The notes below the pieces were generated by a model. That model worked only from the letters and a program-made list of their open reading frames with translations, was not told the DNA's origin and ran no database searches. Position numbers and translations under genes: made by a program. A stretch of 35,390 nt of DNA from Bacteroidia bacterium (GTDB lineage: Bacteria; Bacteroidota; Bacteroidia; Bacteroidales; Dysgonomonadaceae): positions 1 through 35,390 of the forward strand of contig JAUNUM010000023.1 in the NCBI GenBank assembly GCA_030538215.1. The letters are read 5' to 3'. How positions within the stretch are numbered: position 1 is the stretch's first letter; each line of letters opens with the position of its first letter. This document shows positions 1 to 10,500 of the stretch, in pieces.

Positions 1-201
1 AAGTTATTGAAATTATTTGATATCGATTTTGGGTGACCCAGCGAGGAAAACAGGAGATTTTAGCATAAATTTACGCTGAAAGAGAAAACTTGATTGGCTT
101 TTTGCATTTTTATTCAGCCAGGCTCGCGTGTCTTTTTTTGCAAACTTAATTCTGCGAACTACACCCGTTTGTTTCAGGATTTTGTTGTACGAATTTTAGA
201 A

Positions 202-225
202 GGTAAAGGTAAAGGTAAAGGGAAA
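202..225. repeat. Short hexamer tandem repeat (GGTAAA)
   Basis: Four consecutive 6-base units are visible: three perfect ggtaaa copies (202-219) and a fourth reading gggaaa. The tract lies in non-coding DNA at the window edge. Nothing suggests a function, and slippage of a simple repeat explains it. Confidence 0.75.
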
Positions 226-284
226 GGGTGTAGACTATAAATGTCTGTACTGGGGGGATTTTTGTAAAGCTTGGAGTTTTGATT

Positions 285-365
285 TTACGCGAATGGATTC
301 GGGGAGACGGGGTTCTTTTCCTTGAATTGGCGAAGTAGCATCATATATTCAGCGGTAGTTTTCAT
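285..365 (-). pseudogene. Stub resembling the N-terminus of a MNT-type nucleotidyltransferase
   Basis: A 26-codon minus-strand frame opens with ATG at 365 and reads MKTTAEYMMLLRQFKEKN, then a short tail ending PNPFA and a stop at 285-287. The opening resembles the conserved start of small Bacteroidetes nucleotidyltransferases of the MNT/MntA antitoxin type, which usually begin with MKTT-x-EY and a short helix before the GSVARGE motif. No GSVARGE motif or other catalytic segment follows in any nearby frame, so if the resemblance is real only the first helix survives. It lies 42 bases beyond the stop of the broken HigA-like gene on the same strand. The match is short and made from memory, so chance similarity is possible. 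Confidence 0.3.
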
Positions 366-406
366 TATCTCATTGTTTACGGTTCTGGCAATATTTTAGC
401 AGCATA

Positions 407-697
407 TTACATTTTTATCGCTAATTCCAAATGTCCGTCAAATCCTTTTTCAATGATTTTTTGAAGTGTCGAAACGCGAACGTCTTTTATATTGTTTTCA
501 ACTCGTGAAATGTAGCCTTTGTTTGTGTCGACTTTTTTGGCGAGTTCCTCTTGTGTCATTCCTTTTTCAAGTCGTGCTTGTTGAAGAATGAAACCGAGTT
601 TAAACTCTTCGTAACCTTTCTCAAAGTTGTCTCACTTTCTAGTTCCTTTTTTCCCATACTGTTCATCAACAAATTGGTCAAGAGATTTTAAGTTTTT
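407..697 (-). pseudogene. Broken HigA-like XRE/HTH antitoxin gene (in-frame TGA)
   Basis: Minus-strand translation from about 697 gives a protein of the HigA/XRE antitoxin type. It starts with a short N-terminal helix (KNLKSLDQFVDEQYGKKG). After one stop codon, TGA at 632-634, the same frame continues with DNFEKGYEEFKLGFILQQAR, the helix-turn-helix core (MTQEELAKKV followed by GYISRVENN) and a C-terminal tail ending HLELAIKM, with a stop at 407-409. The TGA sits where many relatives have Arg, so a single CGA-to-TGA change would explain it. No ATG lies at the expected start either, and a TAA closes the frame upstream at 722-724. HigA proteins normally repress their operon and neutralise the HigB RNase. 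Here the DNA-binding half can only be made by read-through or internal initiation, so I treat it as a pseudogene. Confidence 0.7.
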
Positions 698-976
698 ATT
701 TTTTTGTGTTGATATTCTTCTTTAGAAACGTGTCGTATTTTCTTGCTTTGCATATCGAATACAAAAAACAATAAAAGTTGTTCGATAGTGTAACTTTCCT
801 CATGAGATTTTTTTGAAAAACAAACACAAATAGTAATATTAAGTTGAATCGTTTTTTGCGCGATGGAGGCAGGGGAATAAGGGTGTAACAGAATGTGCAT
901 AAATTATAAATTTGCGGGAGCGGGGTGTGCAAGAACTTATACCTGGTAAGTTTAATACCATACCCGACATACAAGA
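698..976. other. Non-coding or decayed DNA upstream of the HigA-like remnant
   Basis: No convincing gene is visible. A minus-strand frame spanning 688-900 ends in KKIRHVSKEEYQHKKIKT and overlaps the start of the HigA-like remnant. That is where a HigB-type toxin would end, and the tail vaguely recalls the basic KKT-x-KTP-x-KEI end of HigB proteins. The N-terminal two thirds do not look like any family I recognise, so I do not call a gene. Confidence 0.4.
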
Positions 977-1007
977 AAGAGAGTGTCCCACTTTGAGACA
1001 CTCTCTT
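977..1007 (-). terminator. Rho-independent-type terminator after susC-susD operon 1
   Basis: A perfect 11-bp stem (977-987 with 997-1007, core agagagtgtc / gacactctct) encloses a 9-base loop. On the minus strand it is followed by a T-rich stretch (tttcttgt). It lies about 30 bases past the susD stop at 1038, so it closes the operon and shows that no further gene is co-transcribed downstream. Confidence 0.8.
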
Positions 1008-1037
1008 CGAAAGTCATTAAGATAGATTATATCAATT

Positions 1038-2459
1038 TCACTTTGGCAACAAAGAGTTCCAATCGTCATTTTGTTGCGGCATAAATCCTGCATTTATCTC
1101 AGAAGCAGGGATAGGATAAGCAAACTTGCTAATCTGGTAATTTACTTTTCCATTAATAGTAGCTCCAGCGCCTGTACGTTTTAAATCAAAGAGTCGATGA
1201 CCTTCAGCAAAAAACTCACGGATACGTTCTTTTGCAATAAAAGAAAGCACATCAGCTTTAGTTGTTAGAGACATACTTGCTGCATCCGGATATTGACTAT
1301 CTCTTTTAGCCACTTTGTATAAAGCTGTAACAGCTGATGTAATGTTATTCAAATTAGCTTCTGCCTCTGCAAGCGTAAGTTGCATGTCAGAGTAACGGAG
1401 AACCGGAATGTTTGATACTGCAGCAGCGTTGGGAATACCATCAAACTTCTTTGGATGCGGTGCTTTTCTATCATCAGCAACATTCATCTGAATTAATTGA
1501 TCCCTAATATCAGTTGACTCTACAAGATCAATCACAATTTTTTCCAAGCTTGCCAGATAGCTGCCATAAAGTGTGTTGAGCGCGTTTGCTGATAGGTTGT
1601 CATCTTCAGTTTTCTTTAAAGAGAAGATATCATCGGGAGCTGCTGCATTAGATGCCCACATACTAATATAGTCCTCATTAGATATGTCTTTTGCACCGAC
1701 AAGTGCAGCTGTTGCTGCGGCTTTTGCGCCGGCATAATCTCTCATTGAGAGTTTGATTTTTGCTTCCATGGCGTTCAGACCGGTCAATGTTACATAAAAA
1801 GAAGACTTGACTGCTTTGCCCCCAAGTTCGGAAGCCATTTTCTTACCTTCGGCAATTAGCTCCAAAGCATAGTCGTAAACCTCTTTAACAGTACCGCGAT
1901 TCAACTGTTGTTTTAAACCTGCTTTTTCATCTTTTATCATGATGAGACCTAATGTAGCCCCATTGTCAGTATAGTCTTTGCCAAAAATATTAACCAAAGC
2001 ATAATATGTATATGCTTTTAACCCATATGCCTGCATCATTGCATTTTTTGCTGCGGTCTTATCACTTTCGGGTGTGCCGGCTTCTGCAATTAATGCTTTA
2101 CTATCGTTGATAACATCAGTGGTTGTACCAATAACTACATATCCACTTTTCCAGATTTCATCTAATATGCCCTCTGTATCACTGAATGACCATTGATCAA
2201 TGGAAACAAAGTGCCCTTTGTCAGGAGCGACAGTAGAAACATCTGTGGCAATATCGCTTAAAGCGGGGATATTTCTCCCGTAGAACCGATAGCCTGCAAA
2301 TTGTTGATATGCACCATTAAGGTTGTTTTCAATATCCTGCGTTGCTTTTGGTGCATCTTGGTCAACATAGTAATGCATGGGAGTGTCCATATTACATGCA
2401 CTTAGTCCCAATAACAGCAAACTTGTTACAAATGTTATTAAAATATTATTTTTATTCAT
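1038..2459 (-). CDS. SusD/RagB-family nutrient-binding outer-membrane lipoprotein
   Basis: The product has 473 residues. It is an extracellular glycan- or nutrient-capturing lipoprotein that caps the partner SusC TonB-dependent channel. A type II signal peptide is clear: a basic start, a hydrophobic core and lipobox LSAC, with lipidated Cys22. The helical TPR-like body follows, and the C-terminal hallmark FFAEGHRLFDLKR is present near residue 415, matching the family motif in which an E-x-R/H-x-x-D segment precedes the terminal domain. The length is within the usual 450-600. It starts 19 bases after the stop of the upstream susC, so the two form one operon, and a hairpin terminator follows. 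The partner SusC is frameshifted, so this protein may lack a working channel. The substrate cannot be told: no glycoside hydrolase, peptidase or regulator lies beside it. Confidence 0.95.
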   Translation of the reverse strand: MNKNNILITFVTSLLLLGLSACNMDTPMHYYVDQDAPKATQDIENNLNGAYQQFAGYRFYGRNIPALSDIATDVSTVAPDKGHFVSIDQWSFSDTEGILDEIWKSGYVVIGTTTDVINDSKALIAEAGTPESDKTAAKNAMMQAYGLKAYTYYALVNIFGKDYTDNGATLGLIMIKDEKAGLKQQLNRGTVKEVYDYALELIAEGKKMASELGGKAVKSSFYVTLTGLNAMEAKIKLSMRDYAGAKAAATAALVGAKDISNEDYISMWASNAAAPDDIFSLKKTEDDNLSANALNTLYGSYLASLEKIVIDLVESTDIRDQLIQMNVADDRKAPHPKKFDGIPNAAAVSNIPVLRYSDMQLTLAEAEANLNNITSAVTALYKVAKRDSQYPDAASMSLTTKADVLSFIAKERIREFFAEGHRLFDLKRTGAGATINGKVNYQISKFAYPIPASEINAGFMPQQNDDWNSLLPK

Positions 2460-2478
2460 AATTATTATTGTTTATTGT

Positions 2479-3801
2479 TTAAAAACTAAATGTGATACCT
2501 CCGATATACTTGGTTGGTTGTGGAAAAGTCCACCACATAACTCCGTTTGCACCTACACTTGAGGGATCATAGCCTAAATAATCTTTCTTATGGAAAGTAA
2601 ACAAGTTTTCTGCTGAGGCGAAAATTCTTATTGAATTTAATCCAACGTTGCTGAAATAATCGCTCTTAATGGTATAACCTAGCATCAAGGATTGAATTTT
2701 CAGATAATCTCCAGGCATAATAAAGCGAGATGATGCGCTGTTCCAAGTTAAGCCTCTTGCCGCAGACAACATGGGTACTTTGGCTATATCACCCGGCTTT
2801 CTCCAAGCATTGTCTAAAGTATAGTTGATGAGGTTATCTCCAATGCTCCAACCACCTTGCATATCGTATCTAAGGTTATTTCCGTAAATTTTTCCACCCA
2901 TTGCATAGTTAAGTTGCATAGATGCATCGAATGCTTTGTATTTGAAAGTAGTTTTGAATCCACCTTGGAATTTAGGCATAGGTGATCCCACATGACGTTT
3001 ACCAGCCTCGTTGTAATCGAAGGTAGTCTCAGTGCCTTCTTTGCCTTTGTACCACATTCCTCGTCCTGTTTCGGGATCTACGCCGGCCCATTCTTTCATA
3101 AAGAATGAATTGATCTCTTTGCCTACCTCTACTATTTGGTATGCATATTCAATAGGCTTATCTGTGCTGAGTTTCTTCACTACGTTATTGTTGCGCGAAC
3201 CGTTTAGCGTGAAGTTAAGCTGCGTGTCTTTGGTGTGAATTGCATCCCAAGATAATGAAAACTCGAATCCGGTATTCTGAAGTTTGCCAAGATTCTCGAA
3301 GCTTGCCACACCATCGTAGAATGTAGGTATGCCAACTGCAGCAGAAATAGGTACAGCAAACACCATATCTTTGGTTATATGGTGATAGTAATCAAAACCG
3401 AAAGAAAGTTTATCAAATAGCCTGAGGTCTATACCAGCATTAAATTTAGCAGTCTGTTCCCATTTTAAGTTTTCGTTTCTGTATTGCAAAAGTAAACTTC
3501 CTGGGTTTCCGTTATAGTTATACCCGAAATCATAATATCCGCGTGATGCATACCAGCCAGAACCCACTGTTTGGTTACCAGAAGTACCATAGCTCGCACG
3601 TATAGTCAGATCATTTAACCAGCTATCTCTCACACTTTCCATAAATCCTTCTTCTGTGAGTCTCCATTTTGCACCAACCGACCAGAAAGGTGCCCATCTG
3701 TTTGCTCCAGAGAATCTTGAGGAAGAGTCATAGCGGAGCGATCCAGATAAATAATACTTATTAGCATAGTCGTATTCTACATTGGATGGAAACTCAATAG
3801 T
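2479..3801 (-). pseudogene. SusC/RagA TonB-dependent transporter, C-terminal part of a frameshifted gene
   Basis: This is the distal beta-barrel half of a SusC-family outer-membrane transporter. The frame is open from about 3801 down to the stop at 2479. It has an ATG at 3642 (MESVRDSWLNDLT), but homologous sequence clearly continues upstream of it: VEYDYANKYYLSGSLRYDSS and then FSGANRWAPFWSVGAKWRL are typical barrel segments immediately preceding that Met. The ATG at 3642 is therefore internal and not the real start. The protein ends in IGGITFSF, with the terminal Phe expected of a barrel inserted by the BAM machinery. It has no signal peptide of its own, so it cannot reach the outer membrane as a separate product. 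It belongs with the part ending at 3777; the frames differ by one base. Confidence 0.9.
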
Positions 3802-5573
3802 TTAAGTGTTCTTCTGGAAGTAGATGCAGAACTCGGTTTTGCAGCCAATGTCACATCATTTAAATAATCAACGGGATAATTACTGCCCGATAGATAAGCA
3901 CCTTTGTAATTTGTAGCTTGTCCTTCATGCCCAACTAAGGCGTTTAAATGATGATGTCCCCAACTCTTGTTGATATTGAAAATATTACTCATAGTTTTGT
4001 AGAAGTTGGTGTAATATCCATTTTCACCCATGCCTTTCATATCTTTACCCTGACTGTTTAGAAATGACCAGTAGCCAAAGTCGTCCAAAATATACGCATC
4101 AAGTCCCATGCGTGATGTGAAACTCAACCAATCATTGAAAACGAGCGTTACATACGGAGATACTATTGCTCTGTATTGCTTGGCAAAGTTTTTATCACCA
4201 TGTTCACTACGTATGGCAACGGGGTTGTAGCCTGTATTGGTTTTCATATTCCAGTTACCATCCTCATTATAGACTGGCATCCATGGATTTAGCATATATG
4301 CTTGTGTGATGGGATCAGTGAAGTAGCCCCCACCTGATCCGGCATTACTTTCTGTCATCGACAGATTGGTATTAATGCCATACTTCAAAAATTTAAGAGG
4401 TGCCTGGTCTAAATTTACACGCATCGAATACCTGGTGAGATCTTTACCCAAAATAATTCCTTCGTCTTTTAAATAATCAAATGAAACAAAATATCTGGGT
4501 GCGCTTTCATAGTTACCTCCTCCAGAGATATCAAGTGTGTAGTTTTGCTGGAGTCCACTTCTGGTAATCTCATCAAGCCATTGTGTAGCGTTTTTTTCAT
4601 CAAATGGAATTTCTAAATACCATTCAGAAAGCCACTTATCATAACCGTCTTTTGTGTTAGGATAACCATGTCCATAGTCATTTTCATACACATTAAAATA
4701 TGAACTGTTTTTCATATACTTTTGAGCATTGTCTATCGCATCAACAACTCCCTCACGGTATCTTTGTGCAGTAGCCGGACGATATGCATCATTAAAGTAG
4801 GGCATCCTTGCTGTTCCAATTCTGGCTGTAAAATTCGCTTGAAATCCAGTTTTACCTCTTTTGGTAGTAATCACGATAACACCATTTGCAGCTCTTGCTC
4901 CATAGATGGATGTCGCAGTAGCATCTTTTAATACCGTCATAGACTCAATATCTTCTGAGTTAATCATTGATAGTGGAGAAATTTCCACACCTTCGCTACC
5001 ACGAATGGTAAAGTTACCCGTTTCAAAAGGTACACCATCAATAACATAAAGTGGCTGTGTCCCTGAGTTAAGTGAGTTCCTACCACGGATATATACTGTT
5101 GCAGGTGCTCCCGGCTGTCCAGACCCCAAACTAATGTTAATGCCCGGAACAGTACCGCTCAGCGATTTAACTGGGTTAGCATCAAGCCTTGTTTTCAATG
5201 TTTCATTACCAATACTAGAAGCTGCTCCAGTAAATGCCTTCTTGGTTGTTGTACCGTATCCAGTAACTACTACTTCATCCAACAATTCCGCATCGGTTTT
5301 AAGTGCAACTCTCACATTCGCACTTACCGGCACTTCTTGCGTTGTATATCCCACATACGAAACAATCAATGTTCCGCCTGCAGGGGCTGAAAGGTTAAAA
5401 TTACCATTTGTATCGGTAACTGTTCCCTGCGTTGTGCCTTTTACCTGAATGGTTGCACCAATGGCAGGTTCTCCTTGCTCATCCACCACGGTTCCCCGTA
5501 CTTGTGTTTGAGCCATCACAATCCCTATTCCCATAAAGAAAAGGGTCAAAAACATAATTAACTTTCTTTTCAT
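3777..5573 (-). pseudogene. SusC/RagA TonB-dependent transporter, N-terminal part of a frameshifted gene
   Basis: This is the proximal part of the same SusC gene. I place the start at ATG 5571-5573 (MKRKLIMFLTLFFMG), not the TTG eight codons upstream, because the neighbouring paralogue starts at the same sequence. In order there is a signal peptide (about 1-21, cut near MAQ), a carboxypeptidase-D-like beta-sandwich (TQVRGTVVDEQGEPAIGATI and following), a TonB-box-like DEVVVTGYG, the plug domain (PLYVIDGVP, then SIYGARAANGVIVITTKRG) and the first barrel strands. The frame runs into nonsense (LKLLSFHPM and stop) at 3777. The downstream frame resumes with correct barrel sequence, so a single base is missing between about 3780 and 3801. 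With it restored the protein would be about 1039 residues, a normal SusC length. Either the strain has lost this transporter or the base is a sequencing error. Confidence 0.92.
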
Positions 5574-5748
5574 AAACTCTACTTTTAAATTAAACAATTA
5601 TAGTATTTAAATCATCTTTTTAAGGTAATTGCTGTAATTATTAATAATTTTATTTTTAAATTTGGAAGTAAGTAAATCTCAAGGTAAAGAACTCAATGAA
5701 TTTCTGTATTTATAAGCAATTAACATAAAATAGGCTTTTCTTCGTTTG

Positions 5749-5756
5749 CAAATATA
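5749..5756 (-). promoter_or_regulatory. Bacteroidetes -7 box upstream of susC operon 1
   Basis: The minus strand reads TATATTTG, matching the Bacteroidetes -7 consensus TAnnTTTG, within the context taatttatatttgca that is repeated upstream of the other susC. It would give an AT-rich leader of roughly 170 bases before the ATG at 5573. No convincing -33 TTTG is visible. Confidence 0.5.
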
Positions 5757-5837
5757 AATTAAATTTTTAATATAACACCCTTTTTTAATGAATTATTGAT
5801 TTTTTTTATATTTAAAATGATTAAATATGTGAAAATT

Positions 5838-5866
5838 AAAAAACCGCTTGTTTGGAGCGGTTTTTT
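5838..5866 (-). terminator. Rho-independent terminator after susC-susD operon 2
   Basis: The GC core ccgct (5844-5848) pairs with agcgg (5856-5860) and is extended by A-runs opposite T-runs. Read on the minus strand it gives a hairpin followed by a run of six Ts, 20 bases past the susD stop at 5886. It separates the upstream susCD pair from the downstream one, so the two pairs are independent transcription units. Confidence 0.85.
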
Positions 5867-5885
5867 AATTAATGGCTATATTTTG

Positions 5886-7484
5886 TTACCATCCAGCATT
5901 TTGCTGTTCTGCAAGTTTTGGATTTGAGCTAATTTCCGAAAGAGGGACCGGAAAGATATATCTTCTGTCTTCAAAGTTGAAACCAGAGGTTTTAATAATA
6001 TTGGGATCTACAACTCCTGATGCGGGATTATATGATGCGGTTTTCATGCTGCCCCAAGACGCTTTATCTGGTATTCCCGCTTTTCCGTCTTTGCTCTTTA
6101 CTGCATATTTGCTGTCGTATGTCAGACGGTGAATATCCGGCCAGCGTCTGCCTTCCGCTAGAAATTCAATTTCACGTTCCTGTAAAATGGCTTTCATAAG
6201 CGCGTCAACGTCAGCAAATGATGAAACACTGAATTGCAACTCAGGTTTTGTTACCGCCCTGTTGCGTACTGCATTCAATAAGTTTACCGCTTTTTGAGTT
6301 ACTCCGTTTTGGCGAGCTTCAGCTTCGGCATAATTCAAAAGAACTTCTGCATAGCGCAAGATTGGAGTCCAATCATTCATGACTGTTCCGGTACGGTATT
6401 TCCATGACCAAAAAGCATCAATGCCACCATAAGTAGCTCTTTTCAATAATTGTGTCCGTCTTAAATCGCTCTCCAGCCAAAAGCTGGCATTGATTATTAT
6501 TGGGCTTACACATACCAAATTGCGGACCGTAAAATAAAATTGAGAAAGTGAACCATTATTAGTTGCGTTATCCAATGCACTGTTTTCTATCGAAAATATC
6601 GATTCCGTATTTTTAGTGTTGTCGGCAAAGGGACCTTCCGGGGTAGCAGTTAATGCATAAGCGCCAATGGAGCTTGTGAAAGGAGCAGTAGCACTCACAA
6701 TTTTATTGGATTCGGTGATTACATCTCCCCATTTTCCCATGTGTTGATATACACGTGCTTTCAATGCAATTGCAGCACCTTTTGTTGCCCTTGATATCCT
6801 CAAACTGCCTGCCCTAGTCGCGGCCAGATTATTTTCAGCAAAGTCCAAGTCTTCCAATATTTGCTTGTAGGTTGTCGCTACTGTAGCTCTGCCGGCTTCT
6901 TTGGCCTCTGCAACTTTCTCTATGGTATTTATAGGAACAATGCTTACAGGAACTCCATAATGAGACGCATCGGGAGTAGCGGCGTAGGGCATTGCAAAAA
7001 ATACTAACAATTCATGTAGCCCCAAAGCTCTGAGGAAGCGTACTTCAGCTTCACCGTCTATGGCTTTTGCATCGGTGATAATACCTTTCTCTAGAGCTGT
7101 TTTTAAGCCATCAATTACAATATTTATTTTGTTTATCATTTGATAGGTACACTCCCAGTGAGCTTGTCCGTTGGGAGAAGACACAGTATAGTCTCCATTG
7201 TATGTAACAGCAAAAAACTGTTGTACATTTAGCATGTTTTCGCCTTTCATATCACCTTGCTGTACGGTAGCGGCGCCAAAAGGATAACCTCTTCTTTGGT
7301 TGTTACCCGGGTAATAGCCGCTTTGTGCAGCATCATAACAACCCACTATAGCCAACTCACAGCGTTCGGGTGTAGAGAAAGAGGCATCATAGAGAATTGC
7401 ATCTTTTGGCGCAAGATTAATCGCATGGTCAGTGCAACTGAAAAATAATGTGGCGATGAATAGGATAGATAATATTTTTTTCAT
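5886..7484 (-). CDS. SusD/RagB-family nutrient-binding outer-membrane lipoprotein
   Basis: The product has 532 residues and is the surface ligand-binding partner of the SusC encoded just upstream. The lipoprotein signal is short (MKKILSILFIATLFFSC), with lipidated Cys17 and an Asp soon after. The middle carries helical TPR-like repeats (for example ALKARVYQHMGKW) and the conserved stretch ILRYAEVLLNYAEAEARQNG. The C-terminal hallmark REIEFLAEGRRWPDIHRL precedes the final domain, which ends YIFPVPLSEI and QQNAGW. All of these are standard SusD landmarks and the length is normal. The gap from the susC stop is 35 bases, so the pair is an operon. It is not closely similar to the other SusD in this window, which fits a different ligand. 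The ligand itself cannot be inferred. Confidence 0.96.
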   Translation of the reverse strand: MKKILSILFIATLFFSCTDHAINLAPKDAILYDASFSTPERCELAIVGCYDAAQSGYYPGNNQRRGYPFGAATVQQGDMKGENMLNVQQFFAVTYNGDYTVSSPNGQAHWECTYQMINKINIVIDGLKTALEKGIITDAKAIDGEAEVRFLRALGLHELLVFFAMPYAATPDASHYGVPVSIVPINTIEKVAEAKEAGRATVATTYKQILEDLDFAENNLAATRAGSLRISRATKGAAIALKARVYQHMGKWGDVITESNKIVSATAPFTSSIGAYALTATPEGPFADNTKNTESIFSIENSALDNATNNGSLSQFYFTVRNLVCVSPIIINASFWLESDLRRTQLLKRATYGGIDAFWSWKYRTGTVMNDWTPILRYAEVLLNYAEAEARQNGVTQKAVNLLNAVRNRAVTKPELQFSVSSFADVDALMKAILQEREIEFLAEGRRWPDIHRLTYDSKYAVKSKDGKAGIPDKASWGSMKTASYNPASGVVDPNIIKTSGFNFEDRRYIFPVPLSEISSNPKLAEQQNAGW

Positions 7485-7519
7485 ATTTTGATATTTATAT
7501 TTTGTTTAATGTTAATTGC

Positions 7520-10500
7520 CTAAAACCCAATATTCAATCCAATCAGGAATGTCCGTTGTTGCGGATTTCCGTTCCAGTCAACTCCCGGAATTACCGTATA
7601 ACCTTCCGGATCTAATCCGCTGTATTTGGTGAAAGTAGCCAAGTTTTGTCCCTGCACATATATTCTGGCTCTTTCAATCCACAACAGTTTACAAAGTTCT
7701 TTTGGTAAATTGTATCCTACCGAAACGTTTTGAAGTTTCAGGAAGTCTCCGTTCTCAACCCAACGTGATGAACCTTGATCGGTCATGTTAATAAAACCGC
7801 CTTTTCCGTAATACAGCTTGGGAACATTGCCATTGCCCGGTTTGCTCTCGCTTTGCCAACGGCCTAAAATCTCTGTGCTGCTGTTTGTAAATCCTTGATC
7901 CAACATATCTCGGCGGGTAACGTTTGCAATTTTATTGCCTCCCGAAAAGCGGAAGAAAACGTTGAAATCGAAATCTTTATAAGTAACGGTATTGTCAAAT
8001 CCCCCAAACCAAGTAGGTAGAGAGTTGCCGAGAATTACTTTGTCGTCCTGAACCAGATTGGCTGCCTTGCTTATATCGGCAGGATTAGCGGGATCATACA
8101 CGTAATATTTGGAGTCTGTAATATTTCCCTGAACAATGGAGCCGTCTTTTTTATAATACATCGGATTTCCGTTTTTCATGTTAACACCGGCATATTGATA
8201 GCCCCAAAGCGCGTTCAAAGATTCTCCTTCGCGTAAAATATAATGTTCATACGGAATATCATTTACCAATGTAACTACTTTACTTTGTTGAGTGGAAAAG
8301 TTGAATGCAGTCTTCCAAATCAGATCGTTTTGTTGGATTATATTACCTCCTAATTCAAGTTCAATGCCGCTATTTCTGATATTCCCATAGTTTTGTGCGA
8401 TTACGTTCCACGGAATACCCAACGATGGAGGAGTAGGGACATCCAACACAATATCGCTGTTGTCTTTTTGCCAGTACGCAAAGACAAGATTGAATCGGTT
8501 ATGAAGGAAAGCAGCATCAAATCCGAAATCGAGGATTTTCTGTTTTTCCCATCGCAAAATGGGATTTCCTGTCTGATAATAAGAAATTCCTGCCTGATCG
8601 CCGTATTTCTGTCCGGTAAAAAGATCACTATACATAAAATCTCTTGACAATCTGTCGTTTCCTACTTCTGCAAAGCTTCCTCTGATACGGAAATCGCTGA
8701 TAATATCATTGATTGAACTTTCTTTCCAGAAATCTAGGCCAGAAATACGAATAGCTGCGGAACCTCCGTAAAATGTTCCCCAACGGTTATTTTGATGCAG
8801 GCTTGAGATTCCATCACGACGAATGGAGCCGCCCACATAATAGATGCTGTTATAGTTGTAGTTTGCCCGGAAGATGTAAGAGGCCAATCCGTTTGTTGTC
8901 CAGCTACCACCCGAACTTTGCGTAACGTACGTATCGGAAATCATTTCATCTACAAAGAAAGGAACAGCAAAGTCACGTGCTCCCGCGGTAAAGCGGTTAT
9001 AAACATAATTTGTCCATTCTGCAACGGCTGTTGCATCCAGATTGTGCAATCCAAATGATTTGTTTGCAGACAGGATGTTTTGGAAATTCCAGCGTTGTCT
9101 TTTGATGGACGATCTGCTGATAAGCCCTTTGTAACCGAAACCATCGCCCGATTCGGGTTTCCAAACATAACTATCGTCAATTAAGTTAATGTCTGCTCCC
9201 ACCAACGATCTAAACATAAGCCAGTTTGTGGGCCTGATGTCTATGTTGGCAGTAGGAAGAAGCCTGTAAGATATGTTTTTCTGTACGTTATTCTTCAATA
9301 CCCATACTATGTTTGGAATTGTGTTTTCGATTGTTCGATTATTTGGACCTTTAGCTAATGATTTACGGTCGCTTGGCTCGATATTAAACCCGGTTGGGTC
9401 GTCAGGATTATAAACGGCAACGTTTGGTAGCATCCTCGAACTCGCATACATATTATCGCTGATGGAATTAGTTCCTTTTACTGGACCTGTATTCACCTGA
9501 TTGGATGCATTAAGTGAGAATCCGGCGGTTAAATAATCTTTTAGAAACTTATGTTCTGCTTTTGCGTAGAAAGTATAGCGATTGTAGCTGTTGTTGATAG
9601 ATAGTCCTTTTTGATCTGTATAACCAGCTGACATGAAGTATTGTGTTTGAGGAGAAGCTCCTGAAATGGACACGGTATGACTATGCTGGAATCCTGTTCT
9701 AAAAACATAATCATACCAATTAGTATTGGTTCCTTCAGTATCCATCGCAGCTTGAGGATTATCACCCTTGTTTGTGTACTTTTCGTTAGCAATTGCTACA
9801 AACTGTTCGGCATTCAATAAGTCGTAGAGTTTAGCAGCTGATGACCATCCCATCCATGAATCATAACTTATTTTTGCTGCTCCCTGTTTCCCTTTTTTCG
9901 TTGTTATTAAAACTACACCATTTGCAGCACGTGAGCCATAGATTGCTGTCGCTGCTCCATCTTTTAAGATTTCAAATGACTCAATGTCTGATGGATTAAT
10001 ATCGGCGAGGGCATTGTTATTCGAATAAGAATAACCCACGTTGCCTGATGTTACCGGTACTCCATTGATTACGTAAAGGGGAGTATTAGATGAAGAGATA
10101 GTGCTAACACCACGAATAACAACACGGGGAGGCTGCGTAACATCGCCCGAAGGAGAAATTACCTGAACTCCTGAAGCCCTTCCTGCCATTTGTTGCATGA
10201 AACTGGGAGATGCTTTTGATGATAAATCATCCCCTTTAATTTGAGAAATCGAACTTGTAACATCTTTTTTCCTTTGTGTTCCATATCCTACCACAACTAT
10301 TTCATCCAACAGTTCGGCATCTGGTACTAATGTTGCTTTCACATTTGGGCTTACTTGAACTTCTTGAGTAATATATCCCACATAAGAAATTACAAGTGTG
10401 CCACCTGCCGGAGCTGCGAGGTTGAAATTTCCATTCGCGTCGGTTACAGTTCCTTGCGAAGTGCCTTTTATGAGAATACTTGCACCAATAGCAGGTTCTC

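Noticed and set aside
202-225. GGTAAA hexamers considered as a CRISPR or iteron array
   Set aside because: Four uninterrupted hexamers with no spacers and no nearby cas or replication gene make this a simple tandem repeat.
688-900. A 70-residue minus-strand frame considered as a HigB toxin gene
   Set aside because: Only the final basic tail vaguely resembles HigB. The N-terminal part shows no family features, so it is mentioned as a possibility and not called a gene.
5574-5597. Upstream TTG start for the broken susC giving an extra eight residues
   Set aside because: The neighbouring paralogue begins with the same MKRKLIMFL sequence at an ATG, so the extension reads the untranslated leader.
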